A DNA stretch of 64,000 bases from Streptomyces sp. CB02959 (GCF_002803155.1 NZ_NNBP01000005.1:124001-188000), one strand, 5' to 3'. Counted from the first letter of the stretch, positions 31,571 through 40,171 are shown. Translations and numbers: made by a program. The notes: a model not told the origin generated them from the letters alone.

Positions 31571-32068
31571 GCCGGAGCTCCGGGCGGCGCCGTCGTCGCT
31601 TAGGGACCCGGGGCGGGGACTGGCGGTTGTGTGGTGTCCATGGGGGGTGCGGGCTCCCTTAGGAAGATGTGGGTTGATCACTCCGACGCTGAACGCTGCC
31701 GCGGCCAGCGCCAGGCACAGGAGCGAAATCTTGATCCACTTTCTCTTGGGCCGTGCGGCAGCCTCGATCTGTTCCACCGCCAAAGCGGTGTGGTCCTGTA
31801 GGGCCAGCATGGTCGCCTCGGCTTCGACGGCGACGTATTCCACGAGGCGGCTCGGATTGAGAGTCCGGATCTCCCGTGGCCACAGCACCATCGCTGCGAA
31901 CACTGCGCTGGCAGCGCTGAAGGCAATGCTCGGGACCTGCCAGACGAACGGCAGGCCCCGATTCAATGTGACCACGGCACCGTCGAACGCGAGGAGGACA
32001 CCTGCCTTCCCATCAAGGGCTCGCAGGTTGGCCAAGCGGCGGTCGTATTCTCGCTCTACGACCCCCAT
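31541..32068 (-). CDS. PycTM/SLATT-like membrane protein
   Basis: 175 residues from the ATG at 32068 (MGVVEREYDRRLANLRALDGKAG). A GTG at 32158 would add 30 residues. An N-terminal helix with DGKAG leads into two membrane segments (AGVLLAFDGAVVTL; SIAFSAASAVFAAMVLW), a helical linker (VEYVAVEAEATMLALQDHTALAVEQIEAAARPKRK) and a third segment (WIKISLLCLALAAAAFSVGVI). This 2TM-linker-1TM layout is that of effector families such as PycTM and SLATT, known from nucleotide-signal defence systems. No nucleotide cyclase gene is adjacent. The family assignment is by pattern only. Confidence 0.6.
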   Translation of the reverse strand: MGVVEREYDRRLANLRALDGKAGVLLAFDGAVVTLNRGLPFVWQVPSIAFSAASAVFAAMVLWPREIRTLNPSRLVEYVAVEAEATMLALQDHTALAVEQIEAAARPKRKWIKISLLCLALAAAAFSVGVINPHLPKGARTPHGHHTTASPRPGSLSDDGAARSSGSPKPSPIAR

Positions 32069-32340
32069 CAGCACTGCCACCGAAGGAAGTCCAGGGTTCG
32101 TCGTTGGGGCAGCAGGAGGAGCGGCGCCAGACCGTCGCGGCCAAGGGATGCGGGTCACTCGACCAGTGTGAGCGGCGTCCTGCGAAAAACCAACCGGACT
32201 CCTACGGCCCGCTCGGGCAACCCCGACGCCAGCACGCCGCGCGTGGACGGCGAGATCAACACGACCCGCCAACGAACTCCGACCACTACGGCAGCGGCAG
32301 TGGGACCGCTCGGGCTGGACGGCCCTGAGGCTGAGCCCGT
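32069..32340. other. Gap between membrane protein and methyltransferase genes
   Basis: No convincing gene. The minus-strand frame here is an upstream extension of the membrane-protein frame with no protein-like character. It probably holds the promoter for 31541-32068. Confidence 0.4.
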
Positions 32341-33270
32341 TCACGAGGCGGCTTCGGTGATGTGGGCGGTGGCGCTCTTCGGGTCGCCCTTGACGAACGT
32401 CAAGACGTACTGGTGATGGCGGCCGATCTTGCGGGAGGCGCGCCACTGGTTGCCGATGCGCAGCGGCACCGTACCGAGAGTGTTCATCAAAACGGCGTCG
32501 TTGTAGAGGCTGGCGCCAGCGGCCTCGTGGGCGGAGATGGTCAGCGGGATGAGCCCGCGGATCATGCCGAGGGAGTTGCGGACTTCACCCACGACCCAGG
32601 TGGCGAATCGGTCCTCGGCGAGGCAGCGCACGGACGCGGCGATGATCTCCTGGTACGCCTGGGCGAATTCCTTCCAGCGCATCGCGGAGAGGTCGGCCGG
32701 GTGATCGGAGTACTTCTCCAAGTTGTGGTACGGCGGGCACGTGAACACGTAGTCGTACGCGCCTTCTTCGAGTTCTGGCAGTACGTCGGCGGCGTCGCCG
32801 AGCAGCCATTCGGGCTGGGCGGCGAGTAGGTCGTTCTCACGCCAGGCGGCGGCTTGCTCTTCGTTGGCGTCGAGCTGCACCGGCGAGAGGTCGATGCCGG
32901 TGTAGCGGTATCCGCCGTTGCCAGCGACGAGTCCGCGGACGGAGCCGCCCGCGAACGGATCGAGGACGTTGCCGCCTTCGGGGCAGTACCAGCGATAACT
33001 GGTCTCGGCCAGGACAGGGTCGAAGGTCGAAAGCCCACCATTGATCTCCGTGAGCTTCTCCTGCGCGAACTTGCCGCGGCTGGCATAGGTGGTCACGTGT
33101 TCACGGCCGGCGCGGCTGGTGATCCCGAGGTCGTGCCAGGCCCGGCGGCGCTCGCGCCACGGGCCGAGGTCGGTTCGGATGACAGAGAACGGCTGGATGC
33201 CGGGCAGCGGACCCAACGTCGTGGGGGGCATAGGGGCGTCGTCGAAGAGGCCCGGGGAGCTGGTCGGCAT
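32341..33270 (-). CDS. DNA methyltransferase (N4/N6 type)
   Basis: 309 residues from the ATG at 33270. SAM-binding motif I is DPFAGGSVRG (about 104-113), and the catalytic motif is TCPPYHNLEKYSD (177-189), a PPY-type amino-methyltransferase motif with Cys in place of the usual Asp/Ser/Asn. Motif order (I before IV) fits beta/gamma-like classes. No restriction enzyme gene is adjacent, so it is a solitary phage methylase, probably protecting phage DNA or controlling genes. Target sequence unknown. Confidence 0.87.
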   Translation of the reverse strand: MPTSSPGLFDDAPMPPTTLGPLPGIQPFSVIRTDLGPWRERRRAWHDLGITSRAGREHVTTYASRGKFAQEKLTEINGGLSTFDPVLAETSYRWYCPEGGNVLDPFAGGSVRGLVAGNGGYRYTGIDLSPVQLDANEEQAAAWRENDLLAAQPEWLLGDAADVLPELEEGAYDYVFTCPPYHNLEKYSDHPADLSAMRWKEFAQAYQEIIAASVRCLAEDRFATWVVGEVRNSLGMIRGLIPLTISAHEAAGASLYNDAVLMNTLGTVPLRIGNQWRASRKIGRHHQYVLTFVKGDPKSATAHITEAAS

Positions 33271-33295
33271 GATCACCTCCCGGCGGGCATGAAGA

Positions 33296-33328
33296 AACCC
33301 CGCCACGACGGGGGAACGTGGCGGGGTT
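33296..33328 (-). terminator. Intrinsic terminator between DUF2637 and methyltransferase genes
   Basis: A perfect 12-bp stem AACCCCGCCACG/CGTGGCGGGGTT with a 9-nt loop. In the minus direction it is followed by TTCTTC. It divides the early region from the methyltransferase unit. Confidence 0.8.
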
Positions 33329-33381
33329 GGCTATGGGGTTGGGGTGTTTCCGGGCACGCCGGAAGCGCCGCCAACTTTAGA

Positions 33382-34350
33382 TCACGGAACGGTAACGGCG
33401 CAAGGGGTGTTGATCGCCTCTTCGACCCGCTCGCGAATCTGGCTCGCCCTGGTGCGCTTAACTCCGAGCGCATCGCCCAGCGCGTTCTGGGTGGGTCGCT
33501 TACCGAGTGCCTGCCACACCTGCCGGTAGGCGTTCACCCACTCTTGCGGCACCACGAGGTCCGGGCCCGGCGCCGTGCCGGCGACGTCCGCTTCATCGCC
33601 GGCCGGCCACGGTGGGGCGGTGAAGGTGGCGGCGAGCGGCTGAGGTTCTGGTGGCGCTGCCTCATCGTCGCCGGTGGCGGTGAACGGCGGTGTCTCGCTG
33701 GCGGCGGCGATGAGGGCGGCAAGGTCCAGGTCGGTCGCCGGCGTGCCGTTGGCAGTGCCGCCCGCGGTGGACTGCCGTGTTGCGCGGGCGGCAGCTTCTG
33801 CGGCGGTTGCCGCCTCATCAGCTGCGGCGCGTGCGGTGTTTGCGGCGGCGGTGGTGGCGCTGGCGGCGGCGGTCGCGCGGTCTGCCGCAGCGATGGCAGC
33901 GGCAACCGATGGCGCAGCAGCGGCAACTGTGGCACTGCCAGGCGTTGGTAGGAGGCGCACGAGTAGTTCGGTAGCAGCAAGCTGGGCGACGGGCGGGGTA
34001 ACGGCGATGGCGATACCCAGCGGGGTGCCGTCGCTGTGGGCGATGTTGAACGTCAGGGAGATGGCGGCGAAGGCGATCACGGTAGCCCAGTACGGGCGGG
34101 CGCCACGGCCGGCGTGCTGGGCCATGACGACGCCGACCGTGCCGACGACCGCACCGCCATCGACGAGGACTGCGAACATCCACACGATGTCCCCCGGTAC
34201 GCCGTGCTGGAGGCCCAGCGCAGTCAGGGCGGCGAAGGACAGCCGGAACGCCAGATAGGCGAACCCGGCAGTGATCGCCGCGGACGTGATGAGCGGCACC
34301 CAGTGGGCAAGGCCTGAAGTCCGGGGGCGAGTAGGGTAGGCGGTAGCCAT
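33382..34350 (-). CDS. DUF2637-type membrane protein with C-terminal HTH
   Basis: 322 residues. Four membrane segments in the first 140 residues (HWVPLITSAAITAGFAYLAF...; DIVWMFAVLVDGGAVVGTVGVVM; WATVIAFAAISLTFNIAH; GIAIAVTPPVAQLAATELLV), then an Ala-rich linker (about 140-200) and a C-terminal helix-turn-helix (RPTQNALGDALGVKRTRASQIRERV). DUF2637 proteins are frequent on actinomycete plasmids, ICEs and phages, where relatives (SpdB types) are linked to intermycelial spread. GGAG precedes the ATG. Confidence 0.82.
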   Translation of the reverse strand: MATAYPTRPRTSGLAHWVPLITSAAITAGFAYLAFRLSFAALTALGLQHGVPGDIVWMFAVLVDGGAVVGTVGVVMAQHAGRGARPYWATVIAFAAISLTFNIAHSDGTPLGIAIAVTPPVAQLAATELLVRLLPTPGSATVAAAAPSVAAAIAAADRATAAASATTAAANTARAAADEAATAAEAAARATRQSTAGGTANGTPATDLDLAALIAAASETPPFTATGDDEAAPPEPQPLAATFTAPPWPAGDEADVAGTAPGPDLVVPQEWVNAYRQVWQALGKRPTQNALGDALGVKRTRASQIRERVEEAINTPCAVTVP

Positions 34351-34418
34351 ACGGAGGGGTACTCCTTCGTATCGGTCAGGGTCCGCCCGGCGGTGACGTC
34401 GCCAGAGGCGGACCCGTT

Positions 34419-34643
34419 CTATTCGGTGGGGTCGGCGTCTTGCTCGGCGCGCAAGATCTGGCGAATGCGGCCCTCGGTGAATTGGAGATCCCGCGCGATC
34501 TGCGCGACGGATCGTGGCTTCTGCCTGCCATCTCCGCGCCGCGCCTCGGCAATGATCCGGCCGAGCTGCTCTTGAAGGTTCACGACGTCACCGCGGATGC
34601 GGACGGCGTCGTCGTACGTCAGCTGCGGCGTGGGATCGGCCAT
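34419..34643 (-). CDS. Small HTH DNA-binding protein
   Basis: 74 residues. A charged helix is followed by RSVAQIARDLQFTEGRIRQILRAEQ, a sigma-region-4 or MarR-like recognition helix pair. Similar in style to the C-terminus of the neighbouring DUF2637 gene. Probably an early regulator. Confidence 0.7.
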   Translation of the reverse strand: MADPTPQLTYDDAVRIRGDVVNLQEQLGRIIAEARRGDGRQKPRSVAQIARDLQFTEGRIRQILRAEQDADPTE

Positions 34644-34706
34644 GGGGAAATGCCTTTCATGAGTAGGCGCCGGCCGGGCGCGGGGCCCGGCCGGCGGTGA
34701 ACTCGA

Positions 34707-35264
34707 TCAGTGTGGGTGGCTGTGCGGCTGGTCGTCGGTCACGGTAGCGATCTCCCCCTCACCCTCCGGGCGGTAGGCGACGAAGCAGGCGACGCCGTCG
34801 TCCTCGAAGATCACGCTGGTCTCCCAGCCCGCGATGCGGAAGGCACGGATATAGGCGGTGAGCATCGTCTCCGCCTCCTCGCCCTTGTCGGGCAGGCCGT
34901 TCAGGAGGCGGCACACGTCCACGCATCCCGGCGCGATCGACTCCACCAGGAACCCGCGGGCCGTGGTGCGGAATTCGTCCGGGTCGCGGGCCGGCTCGAA
35001 GCCAGCGACGCCCAGGACTCGCACCGCGGTGCGCACGTCGGCGTTGTCGGCGTCCGCCGCGCGGAAACCGTAGTTGACCGGCGCCCGGTGGGCGGCGGCC
35101 ACGTCGCACGGGCCGCAGGTGAACCGGGTGCCGGCGATGAGGCCAAAGGCGGCCTCGTCGGCGTCCACGTCGTAGGGCGCGTCCTCGCCGCAAAGGGCCC
35201 GCGTGGTTCCTTCGTCCTGCCGGTGCAGGACGTCGTCGTCCTTGTTGGTCGTGGCGTAGTGCAT
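34707..35264 (-). CDS. Hypothetical protein with zinc-site cysteines
   Basis: 185 residues. The N-terminal 60 residues hold ALCGEDAPY and TRFTCGPCDVA, a possible zinc knuckle. The rest is alpha/beta with YIRAFRIAGWETSVIFEDDGVACFVAYRPEG, and it ends in a His-rich tail. GGGAG lies upstream of the ATG. Seen by me only as an early-region protein of unknown role. Confidence 0.65.
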   Translation of the reverse strand: MHYATTNKDDDVLHRQDEGTTRALCGEDAPYDVDADEAAFGLIAGTRFTCGPCDVAAAHRAPVNYGFRAADADNADVRTAVRVLGVAGFEPARDPDEFRTTARGFLVESIAPGCVDVCRLLNGLPDKGEEAETMLTAYIRAFRIAGWETSVIFEDDGVACFVAYRPEGEGEIATVTDDQPHSHPH

Positions 35265-35375
35265 AGGGGGTACTCCCTCTCGCTGGATGGGTGCCGGGTG
35301 ACGTCCGGCCCCGCAATGAATGCGGTAATAGATACGGTAGCGATTTCCGTATGGTCCAGCGAGGGGCTGCGGCCC

Positions 35376-36155
35376 TCAACTTCGAGTAATTCGCGAGCAG
35401 TTGGCGAACGGCGCGGATGCTCGGGCGCTGAGGGCGGTCGCCAGGGCGGGCAGGTCACGCCACCGCCACACGCGACGCCCACGATCGTCAATGAGGACGG
35501 GGGCGGTGCAGCTCGGCCCGGTGCTGCACGTGACCGCCGGCGGGATGTCCGGTCCGGTATGCAGGGTGAGTTGGCCAGCACACCAGGGGCAGGGCCGGCC
35601 GGGGATCACCGTGTCGCGGTGGTCGAGGCCGAGGGCGCGTAGGAGGCGGGCCTCGCTGGTGCGGGCGACGTGGCGTGCCTCGATCTGTTCGGCCTCGCGC
35701 AGCGGCCGGAACGGTGGAGCGCCGGCCAACTCATGTTCGGGGCTGACGTCTTCACCTCGGACGCGGCCTTCGATCCATACGCAGGCCCAGTGCAGGCCGT
35801 GGGCGCGGCTTCCCGGCCGGGTCTCGCTCCGGATCTCCCAGCGGCGCGGGTCGCCGGGCGCGGCGCGCTGGCATGCGGCGGCGAGGACGTCGGCCAGTGC
35901 GAACACGGCCTCCTCCACAGCCCGGCCGGCGTCCAGGACACCGAGATTGACCGGCGCCGGGTACTCGCGCAGGGTCAACGGGAGCCGCTGGAGGAGCGGT
36001 TCGTCCGGCTCGGGGTTGAGGGTGTGGGACAGCTGGCGGGGAGGCCACACCTCGGCGGGCGGGATGTCGATCGCGGCCAGGAGGTCACCCCACAATTCGC
36101 GGATGCGGCGCAGGGCGGCGACGGTCTCGGCGGCGATGGCGTACGTCGGATTCAC
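35376..36155 (-). CDS. Hypothetical protein with C-terminal zinc ribbon
   Basis: 259 residues from a GTG with GGAGG upstream. The N-terminal 110 residues are helical. The C-terminal part is a ribbon with CPWCAGQLTLHTG...CSTGPSC and the typical APVLIDDRGRRVWRWRDLPALA end. Such proteins are common in actinophage early regions. Possibly nucleic-acid binding. Confidence 0.7.
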   Translation of the reverse strand: MNPTYAIAAETVAALRRIRELWGDLLAAIDIPPAEVWPPRQLSHTLNPEPDEPLLQRLPLTLREYPAPVNLGVLDAGRAVEEAVFALADVLAAACQRAAPGDPRRWEIRSETRPGSRAHGLHWACVWIEGRVRGEDVSPEHELAGAPPFRPLREAEQIEARHVARTSEARLLRALGLDHRDTVIPGRPCPWCAGQLTLHTGPDIPPAVTCSTGPSCTAPVLIDDRGRRVWRWRDLPALATALSARASAPFANCSRITRS

Positions 36156-36252
36156 GGTGAGCCTCCGGGCAAGATCGGCTGTACGGTGGTCTCACCACGT
36201 GGGGCGCGCCGTTCCTGTCTGGCCGGACAAAGGGGCGCGCCCCGACGGTCGT

Positions 36253-36453
36253 TCAGGACTCTGTGTCTTTACGTCCCTTGGCCTCGATGCCGCAGGCACC
36301 GCATACCAGCCATGGACGTGTGGTTGCGGACAGCTTCGGCTGCCCGCCGGCGAGCACGGACAGGGGAAGGACGGCAAGACGCAGTTCAACCCGTAGGGCG
36401 TAGGCGCCGCAGGCGGGGCAAGGGGTGTCGGGCAGCTCGTGGGTTTCGTACAT
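36253..36453 (-). CDS. Small zinc-ribbon protein
   Basis: 66 residues with two CxxC pairs (TPCPACGAYALR and LVCGACGIEAKG) about 36 residues apart. The ATG overlaps the previous stop by one nt (TGATG), so it is coupled to the 36453-37163 gene. Confidence 0.75.
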   Translation of the reverse strand: MYETHELPDTPCPACGAYALRVELRLAVLPLSVLAGGQPKLSATTRPWLVCGACGIEAKGRKDTES

Positions 36454-37163
36454 CAACTGGCCTCTTTCAGGGCGGTGTGGGCGGCATCGATGCGGCAGGG
36501 GTGCGGCTTGACGCGGACGGCTCGGCCCTTGCCGCGTGGGCGGAAGCCGCCGCGGCATGGCTCGCCCTTGCCGGCGCCGCACCAGGTGCACACCTGGTCG
36601 AGTGGGTCTGGCTCGCCCTTGCGGAGTGCGGTTTCGCGCTCGGCTCGCCGCGGCCGGAAGGCCGCGAGTTCCTGGGCCGCCTTCTCCGGCAAGTACGACG
36701 ACGCGGCCAATCGGTCGGTCATTGCTTCGATTTGGCGCTGGCCGGCCGGGTCGATGGCTTGGCGGAGGGGGGCCGGCGCGCTTTGGCCGGTGGCGACGGC
36801 GGTGCGGGTGGCGGCGAGTTCGGCGCGGTAGGCGGCTTCGTTATCGGGGTCGGCGGCCGGCACTGGGTCGGTGTGCCGTTCCATTCGGGAGCCGCGGTGG
36901 TCGGCCCAGGCGGCAAGTAGGTGGTGCGGCTCGTAGGCGAAGTAGCGTGCGGTGTGGTCGCCGCGCTGCTGTTCGTAGAAGCGGCGCACTGCGTGCATGA
37001 CGTCCCAGGTGCCGTCCGCGGTGGCGGCCGGGATGTGCACGGTGGCCTCGTTCCATTCGTCGATGGTCCGCGCGGCCTGCTGCGGGTCGGTCATCGCGCG
37101 GCGGAGGCGGCCGTCGAGGGCGGCCAGCAGTCGCAGGAGCGCGGCGGTCTCGCGAGGATTCAT
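36453..37163 (-). CDS. Hypothetical protein with C-terminal zinc finger
   Basis: 236 residues. The helical body is followed by VCTWCGAGKGEPCRGGFRPRGKG and HPCRIDAAHTAL, a Cys3His-type zinc finger seen in several actinophage proteins encoded next to replication genes. Its start overlaps the stop of the replication gene by 1 nt. Confidence 0.7.
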   Translation of the reverse strand: MNPRETAALLRLLAALDGRLRRAMTDPQQAARTIDEWNEATVHIPAATADGTWDVMHAVRRFYEQQRGDHTARYFAYEPHHLLAAWADHRGSRMERHTDPVPAADPDNEAAYRAELAATRTAVATGQSAPAPLRQAIDPAGQRQIEAMTDRLAASSYLPEKAAQELAAFRPRRAERETALRKGEPDPLDQVCTWCGAGKGEPCRGGFRPRGKGRAVRVKPHPCRIDAAHTALKEAS

Positions 37164-38125
37164 CAGTTCCCCCGTTCTTCCAGCAGAGCGAGTCCGGCGA
37201 GGAGGTTGTCGGTGTACGAGTTCGAGCGGCGCAGCGGCACCACCTCACCGCTGCCCCCGCCGGCCTGGCCTGGCGGTGGCGGGGCGGCGCTTGCTCCGGT
37301 GGGAAGGCCAGCCCAGTCCTTGATCCAGGCGCGGGCGGAGTGTGCCGGGGTACCGCGGGCGGCGTGCAGGCGGCGAGCGTGTTCGACCAGGGCGGGAATG
37401 CCGACCCGGTCGATGAGTGCCTCGATCTTCAGCCACTCCGCGCTGGTGAGTCGCCAGGCCACCACCAGGCCGGCCGTGGTGCAGGCGTCTACCAACGGCA
37501 CAGCCGTCGCCGGCACCGCCTGCGCCGGGACCTCTACGGCCCGCTGCTGCGTCCCGGTGCTCGCGCGCTGCCTGCTTACCTCTCCGTCAGGAGAGGTAAG
37601 GGGGTTGGGGTTGGGAGCAGGTGTTACGCCGCTGTGAGTAACGCCGTTACCTCCGGCGCGCCTCGGCTCGGTATCGGGGGCAGCCGGCGTCGGCTTCGAG
37701 GGCTTCTTCCGGTCCCGGAATGCCTTTTGACGTGCGGCGTTGCTCTTGCGTTCGGAGTCGATCTGGTCGGCGGACTTCTGGTAGTCGAGGTAGTCGTGGA
37801 CGCGGTAGCCGCCGTCGGCTTCCACCCATAGCCCTGCGGCCACCAGGCGGCGCACCGCGAAGCGGGCAACCAGTGGCCCGAGGTCCTCGTGATCGGAGTC
37901 GTTCGTAACAGTGTTACCGCCGGCGTGACGTTCGGCGTGCTGCACGGCTTCGGCTGCGTCCTCGAAGTCGAGGAGGCGTAGGGCGACGCGGCGCGGGATG
38001 AACCCGTCGGTCAGGTTGCGATTGCACCACGCCAAGCCGGCCACCCATAGCGCCGTTCCCAGCGCGCCGGCGGCATCGAACTTCGCGTGGTCGTAGAAGT
38101 CGTCGGAGATGCGGACCCAGGCCAT
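37163..38125 (-). CDS. Replication initiator / primosome-like protein
   Basis: 320 residues beginning MAWVRISDDFYDHAKFDAAGALGTALWVAGLAWCNRNLTDGFIPRR, the winged-helix start of phage replication organisers. The domain continues to YLDYQKSADQIDSERKSNAARQKAFRDRKK. A flexible linker leads to a C-terminal helical part (WLKIEALIDRVGIPALVEHARRLHA). Probably binds the phage origin and loads a host helicase. No helicase or polymerase gene is in the prophage. Confidence 0.78.
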   Translation of the reverse strand: MAWVRISDDFYDHAKFDAAGALGTALWVAGLAWCNRNLTDGFIPRRVALRLLDFEDAAEAVQHAERHAGGNTVTNDSDHEDLGPLVARFAVRRLVAAGLWVEADGGYRVHDYLDYQKSADQIDSERKSNAARQKAFRDRKKPSKPTPAAPDTEPRRAGGNGVTHSGVTPAPNPNPLTSPDGEVSRQRASTGTQQRAVEVPAQAVPATAVPLVDACTTAGLVVAWRLTSAEWLKIEALIDRVGIPALVEHARRLHAARGTPAHSARAWIKDWAGLPTGASAAPPPPGQAGGGSGEVVPLRRSNSYTDNLLAGLALLEERGN

Positions 38126-38221
38126 GGCGTGGTCTTCCTCAGCGGCAAGTACGGACAGGCGACGGGGCGCGGAAGGGCGATCAGCACATGCAGCCGGTCA
38201 CCCTGCCGCGCCCAGGTGGCC

Positions 38222-39106
38222 TCACTGCTCGTCGTGGTTGACCGCCCACAGCAGCTCCTCAAGCTCGGGAGCGGCTTCACCTGCGGCGGCCACATCGCGA
38301 CGCCGACCGGTGCGCGGATCGCTGACCGGGCGAACGGTCTTGAGCAGATGTGGGGGCGGCACGGGGGCGTGGACGAGGGTGCTGAGCCCCTTGGCCGCCC
38401 GGGCAACGGCGGATGCTTCCAGGAAGCGCTGAAACGTGGGCTCGCCTGCATCAAGCGGGTGCACGGCATACCCGTCCGCCCGCAGATGCACGCCATAGGC
38501 GGCACCGATTCCGAGCGCCGACATGGGCACCTCAACGTCGGCGACGCTGAGGTAGAAGTCCGCGAACTGGAAGGCGGCTGCGTGCAACGCGGCCTCCGGC
38601 CAGACACCGGACGGCCGGGTCGTGTAGAGGAACAACGCCCACTCCCCACCAGGGAGTTCGGCCACCAGGTCCGCGGTTCCGGCATAGCCGTGCGTGCGAG
38701 AGCCGACCAGGGCCTCGGTCAGCTGTGGCCGTACTCCCCAGTCGTCGAGGAAGTCGGAGCACGAGGCAACGTACCCGTCCAACTCCTCCGGCACCTCAGC
38801 ATCCTCGCCCCGGAGGAGGGCGTCGGCGTATCGGTGTACCTCCGTGCCGCGGACTGCCGCGGTATTGCTCTCACGAAACGGCGCGCCGCGGATCTCCTCG
38901 AAGACCGACTCCGCCTCACCGGAAGCCACACGGGGAGCCAGGCACCGCCAGTGATCCACTGCATAGCGAGCGGCAGACCTCGCCGCCCACCCCAGCAGGG
39001 CAGGCTTCGGCAACCCCCCTCCGACGAGCGATGGCACCCCCATCACGGGCTTGCCATCCAGCGTGTACGTGTAGCCGCGTCCGGCCGTTGTGCGTACCAG
39101 CGTCAC
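38222..39106 (-). CDS. RecB/Cas4-like PD-(D/E)XK exonuclease fold, catalytic residues replaced
   Basis: 294 residues from a GTG overlapping the upstream stop. The fold is recognisable: GTEVHRYADALLRG (His91), TEALVGSRTHGYAGTADLV (Asp146) and VWPEAALHAAAFQFADFY. At the D-x-K position, where active relatives read like IDWKT or LDYKT, this protein has FLYTT (159-163): Leu for the metal-binding Asp and Thr for the catalytic Lys. It may be inactive as a nuclease and only bind DNA or a partner. Confidence 0.75.
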   Translation of the reverse strand: MTLVRTTAGRGYTYTLDGKPVMGVPSLVGGGLPKPALLGWAARSAARYAVDHWRCLAPRVASGEAESVFEEIRGAPFRESNTAAVRGTEVHRYADALLRGEDAEVPEELDGYVASCSDFLDDWGVRPQLTEALVGSRTHGYAGTADLVAELPGGEWALFLYTTRPSGVWPEAALHAAAFQFADFYLSVADVEVPMSALGIGAAYGVHLRADGYAVHPLDAGEPTFQRFLEASAVARAAKGLSTLVHAPVPPPHLLKTVRPVSDPRTGRRRDVAAAGEAAPELEELLWAVNHDEQ

Positions 39107-39483
39107 CGCACACCCCCGTCCCGCACGCGCGCCACCGCGGCCAGGCCGGCATACCTCATGAGTTCCACGGCCAGGCGCCGCGCCTCCCGCTCACCCAGTG
39201 AGAACTCGACCGACTCCGACAGCGCGGCGATGAACTCTTCCCGCGCGGCATCCAGCGCCGCCGCGGCGACGGTCAACACGTGGTCCGGCAGGTCCCAGAC
39301 CTCTTCGAGACCGGCAAGCCCCTCAAACGTGGCACGCCGCGCCGCTATCTCCTCCAAGTCCGCGCCCACAGCGCGCGGCGCCTCGGCGTACTCCACAGCG
39401 AGCACGCCGACGACCACCTCGGCGATATCGGTAGCCCCGAGCACCACGCGGCGCCCGTCCTTACTCAGCCGTACCGCGATCAC
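39103..39483 (-). CDS. Hypothetical early protein
   Basis: 126 residues from a GTG that overlaps the upstream stop as GTGA. Starts VIAVRLSKDGRRVVLGATDIAEVV, then mostly helical. Coupled on both sides within the early operon that starts at 39946. No family recognised. Confidence 0.65.
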   Translation of the reverse strand: MIAVRLSKDGRRVVLGATDIAEVVVGVLAVEYAEAPRAVGADLEEIAARRATFEGLAGLEEVWDLPDHVLTVAAAALDAAREEFIAALSESVEFSLGEREARRLAVELMRYAGLAAVARVRDGGVR

Positions 39484-39650
39484 GCTGCCGCCCTCCGCTC
39501 CGCACGCTCGGCGCGCACTTGGCGAATCAGCGGGGCGAGGACGCGGGAGATCACCTTGATCTGATCAGGAGTGGGCTCCGGCCACTCGCACGTGGTCTCG
39601 CCGCTGACTGTCGGCCTTATCTGGTTCTCGACCCGCGCTTCGGCGCTCAT
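39480..39650 (-). CDS. Small early protein, 56 residues
   Basis: Starts MSAEARVENQIRPTVSGETT and has a C-terminal basic helix (IKVISRVLAPLIRQVRAERAERR). Stop and start overlap both neighbours (ATGA, GTGA). Second gene of the lytic early operon. Confidence 0.65.
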   Translation of the reverse strand: MSAEARVENQIRPTVSGETTCEWPEPTPDQIKVISRVLAPLIRQVRAERAERRAAA

Positions 39651-39946
39651 CGCTCACCCACTTCTACGGCCTCGCTGTCTCCGTCTTGCGGCACCGCTCG
39701 GCCTGTCGGCGCCCACAAGATCAGCAAATCGACGCCGATCGCGGCGCAGATCTTGTGCGCGACGTCGTGCCTTGCTGTCTGGATTCGGCCTCGCAGCAGG
39801 TTCTCGATGGTGCCGTGGGACACGCCGGATGCGGCGGCCAGCTGGCGAACGCTGATGCCGCGGCCGGTGCCCGTGCGTGCCATGAGTCGGCGCAACAGGT
39901 CGGCGTCGATCAGCAGGTAGCGGGGGACATGGGTGGGATCCGTCAT
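39647..39946 (-). CDS. XRE-family Cro-like regulator, first gene of early operon
   Basis: 99 residues from the ATG at 39946, with GAGGAGG upstream. XRE helix-turn-helix: ISVRQLAAASGVSHGTIENLLRGRIQTARHDVAHKICAAIGVDLLIL. Divergent from the repressor gene at 40172 across the switch region, which is the position of a Cro or early activator protein. Confidence 0.85.
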   Translation of the reverse strand: MTDPTHVPRYLLIDADLLRRLMARTGTGRGISVRQLAAASGVSHGTIENLLRGRIQTARHDVAHKICAAIGVDLLILWAPTGRAVPQDGDSEAVEVGER

Positions 39947-39962
39947 CTCGAACCTCCTCGCC

Positions 39963-40116
39963 GTTCTGTCAAAGAACTTGGACAGGGAGGTTCGCACGGC
40001 GCGTGACCCGGTGTCTAGATACTTTTACAGTGCGTCAAAATCTGGTCAGTAACACGAGGTCAGCTGGCGATCCACCGGCAAGAACCTGGACAATCTGTCT
40101 AGAAGGCGTTACGAAG
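39963..40116. promoter_or_regulatory. Lysis-lysogeny switch region with repeated operator candidates
   Basis: Direct repeats AAGAACYTGGACA (39972-39984 and 40081-40093) and TGTCTAGA (40012-40019 and 40097-40104), and an inverted repeat GTTCT-N5-AGAAC (39963-39977), lie between the divergent XRE genes. A possible repressor promoter is TGGACA (40088-40093), 17 nt, TACGAA (40111-40116). One operator repeat covers this -35 and another abuts the Cro-like gene leader. Confidence 0.55.
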
Positions 40117-40171
40117 GTTAGGCAAACCAGGGTGCGAGGCTCTGCCCGCACCGGTCGGAAATGGGGAACAG

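Noticed and set aside
38126..38221. Possible small gene between replication and exonuclease-fold genes
   Set aside because: A minus-strand frame (EATWARQGDRLHVLIALP) is open, but it has no start with a ribosome site and runs into the next gene in another frame.
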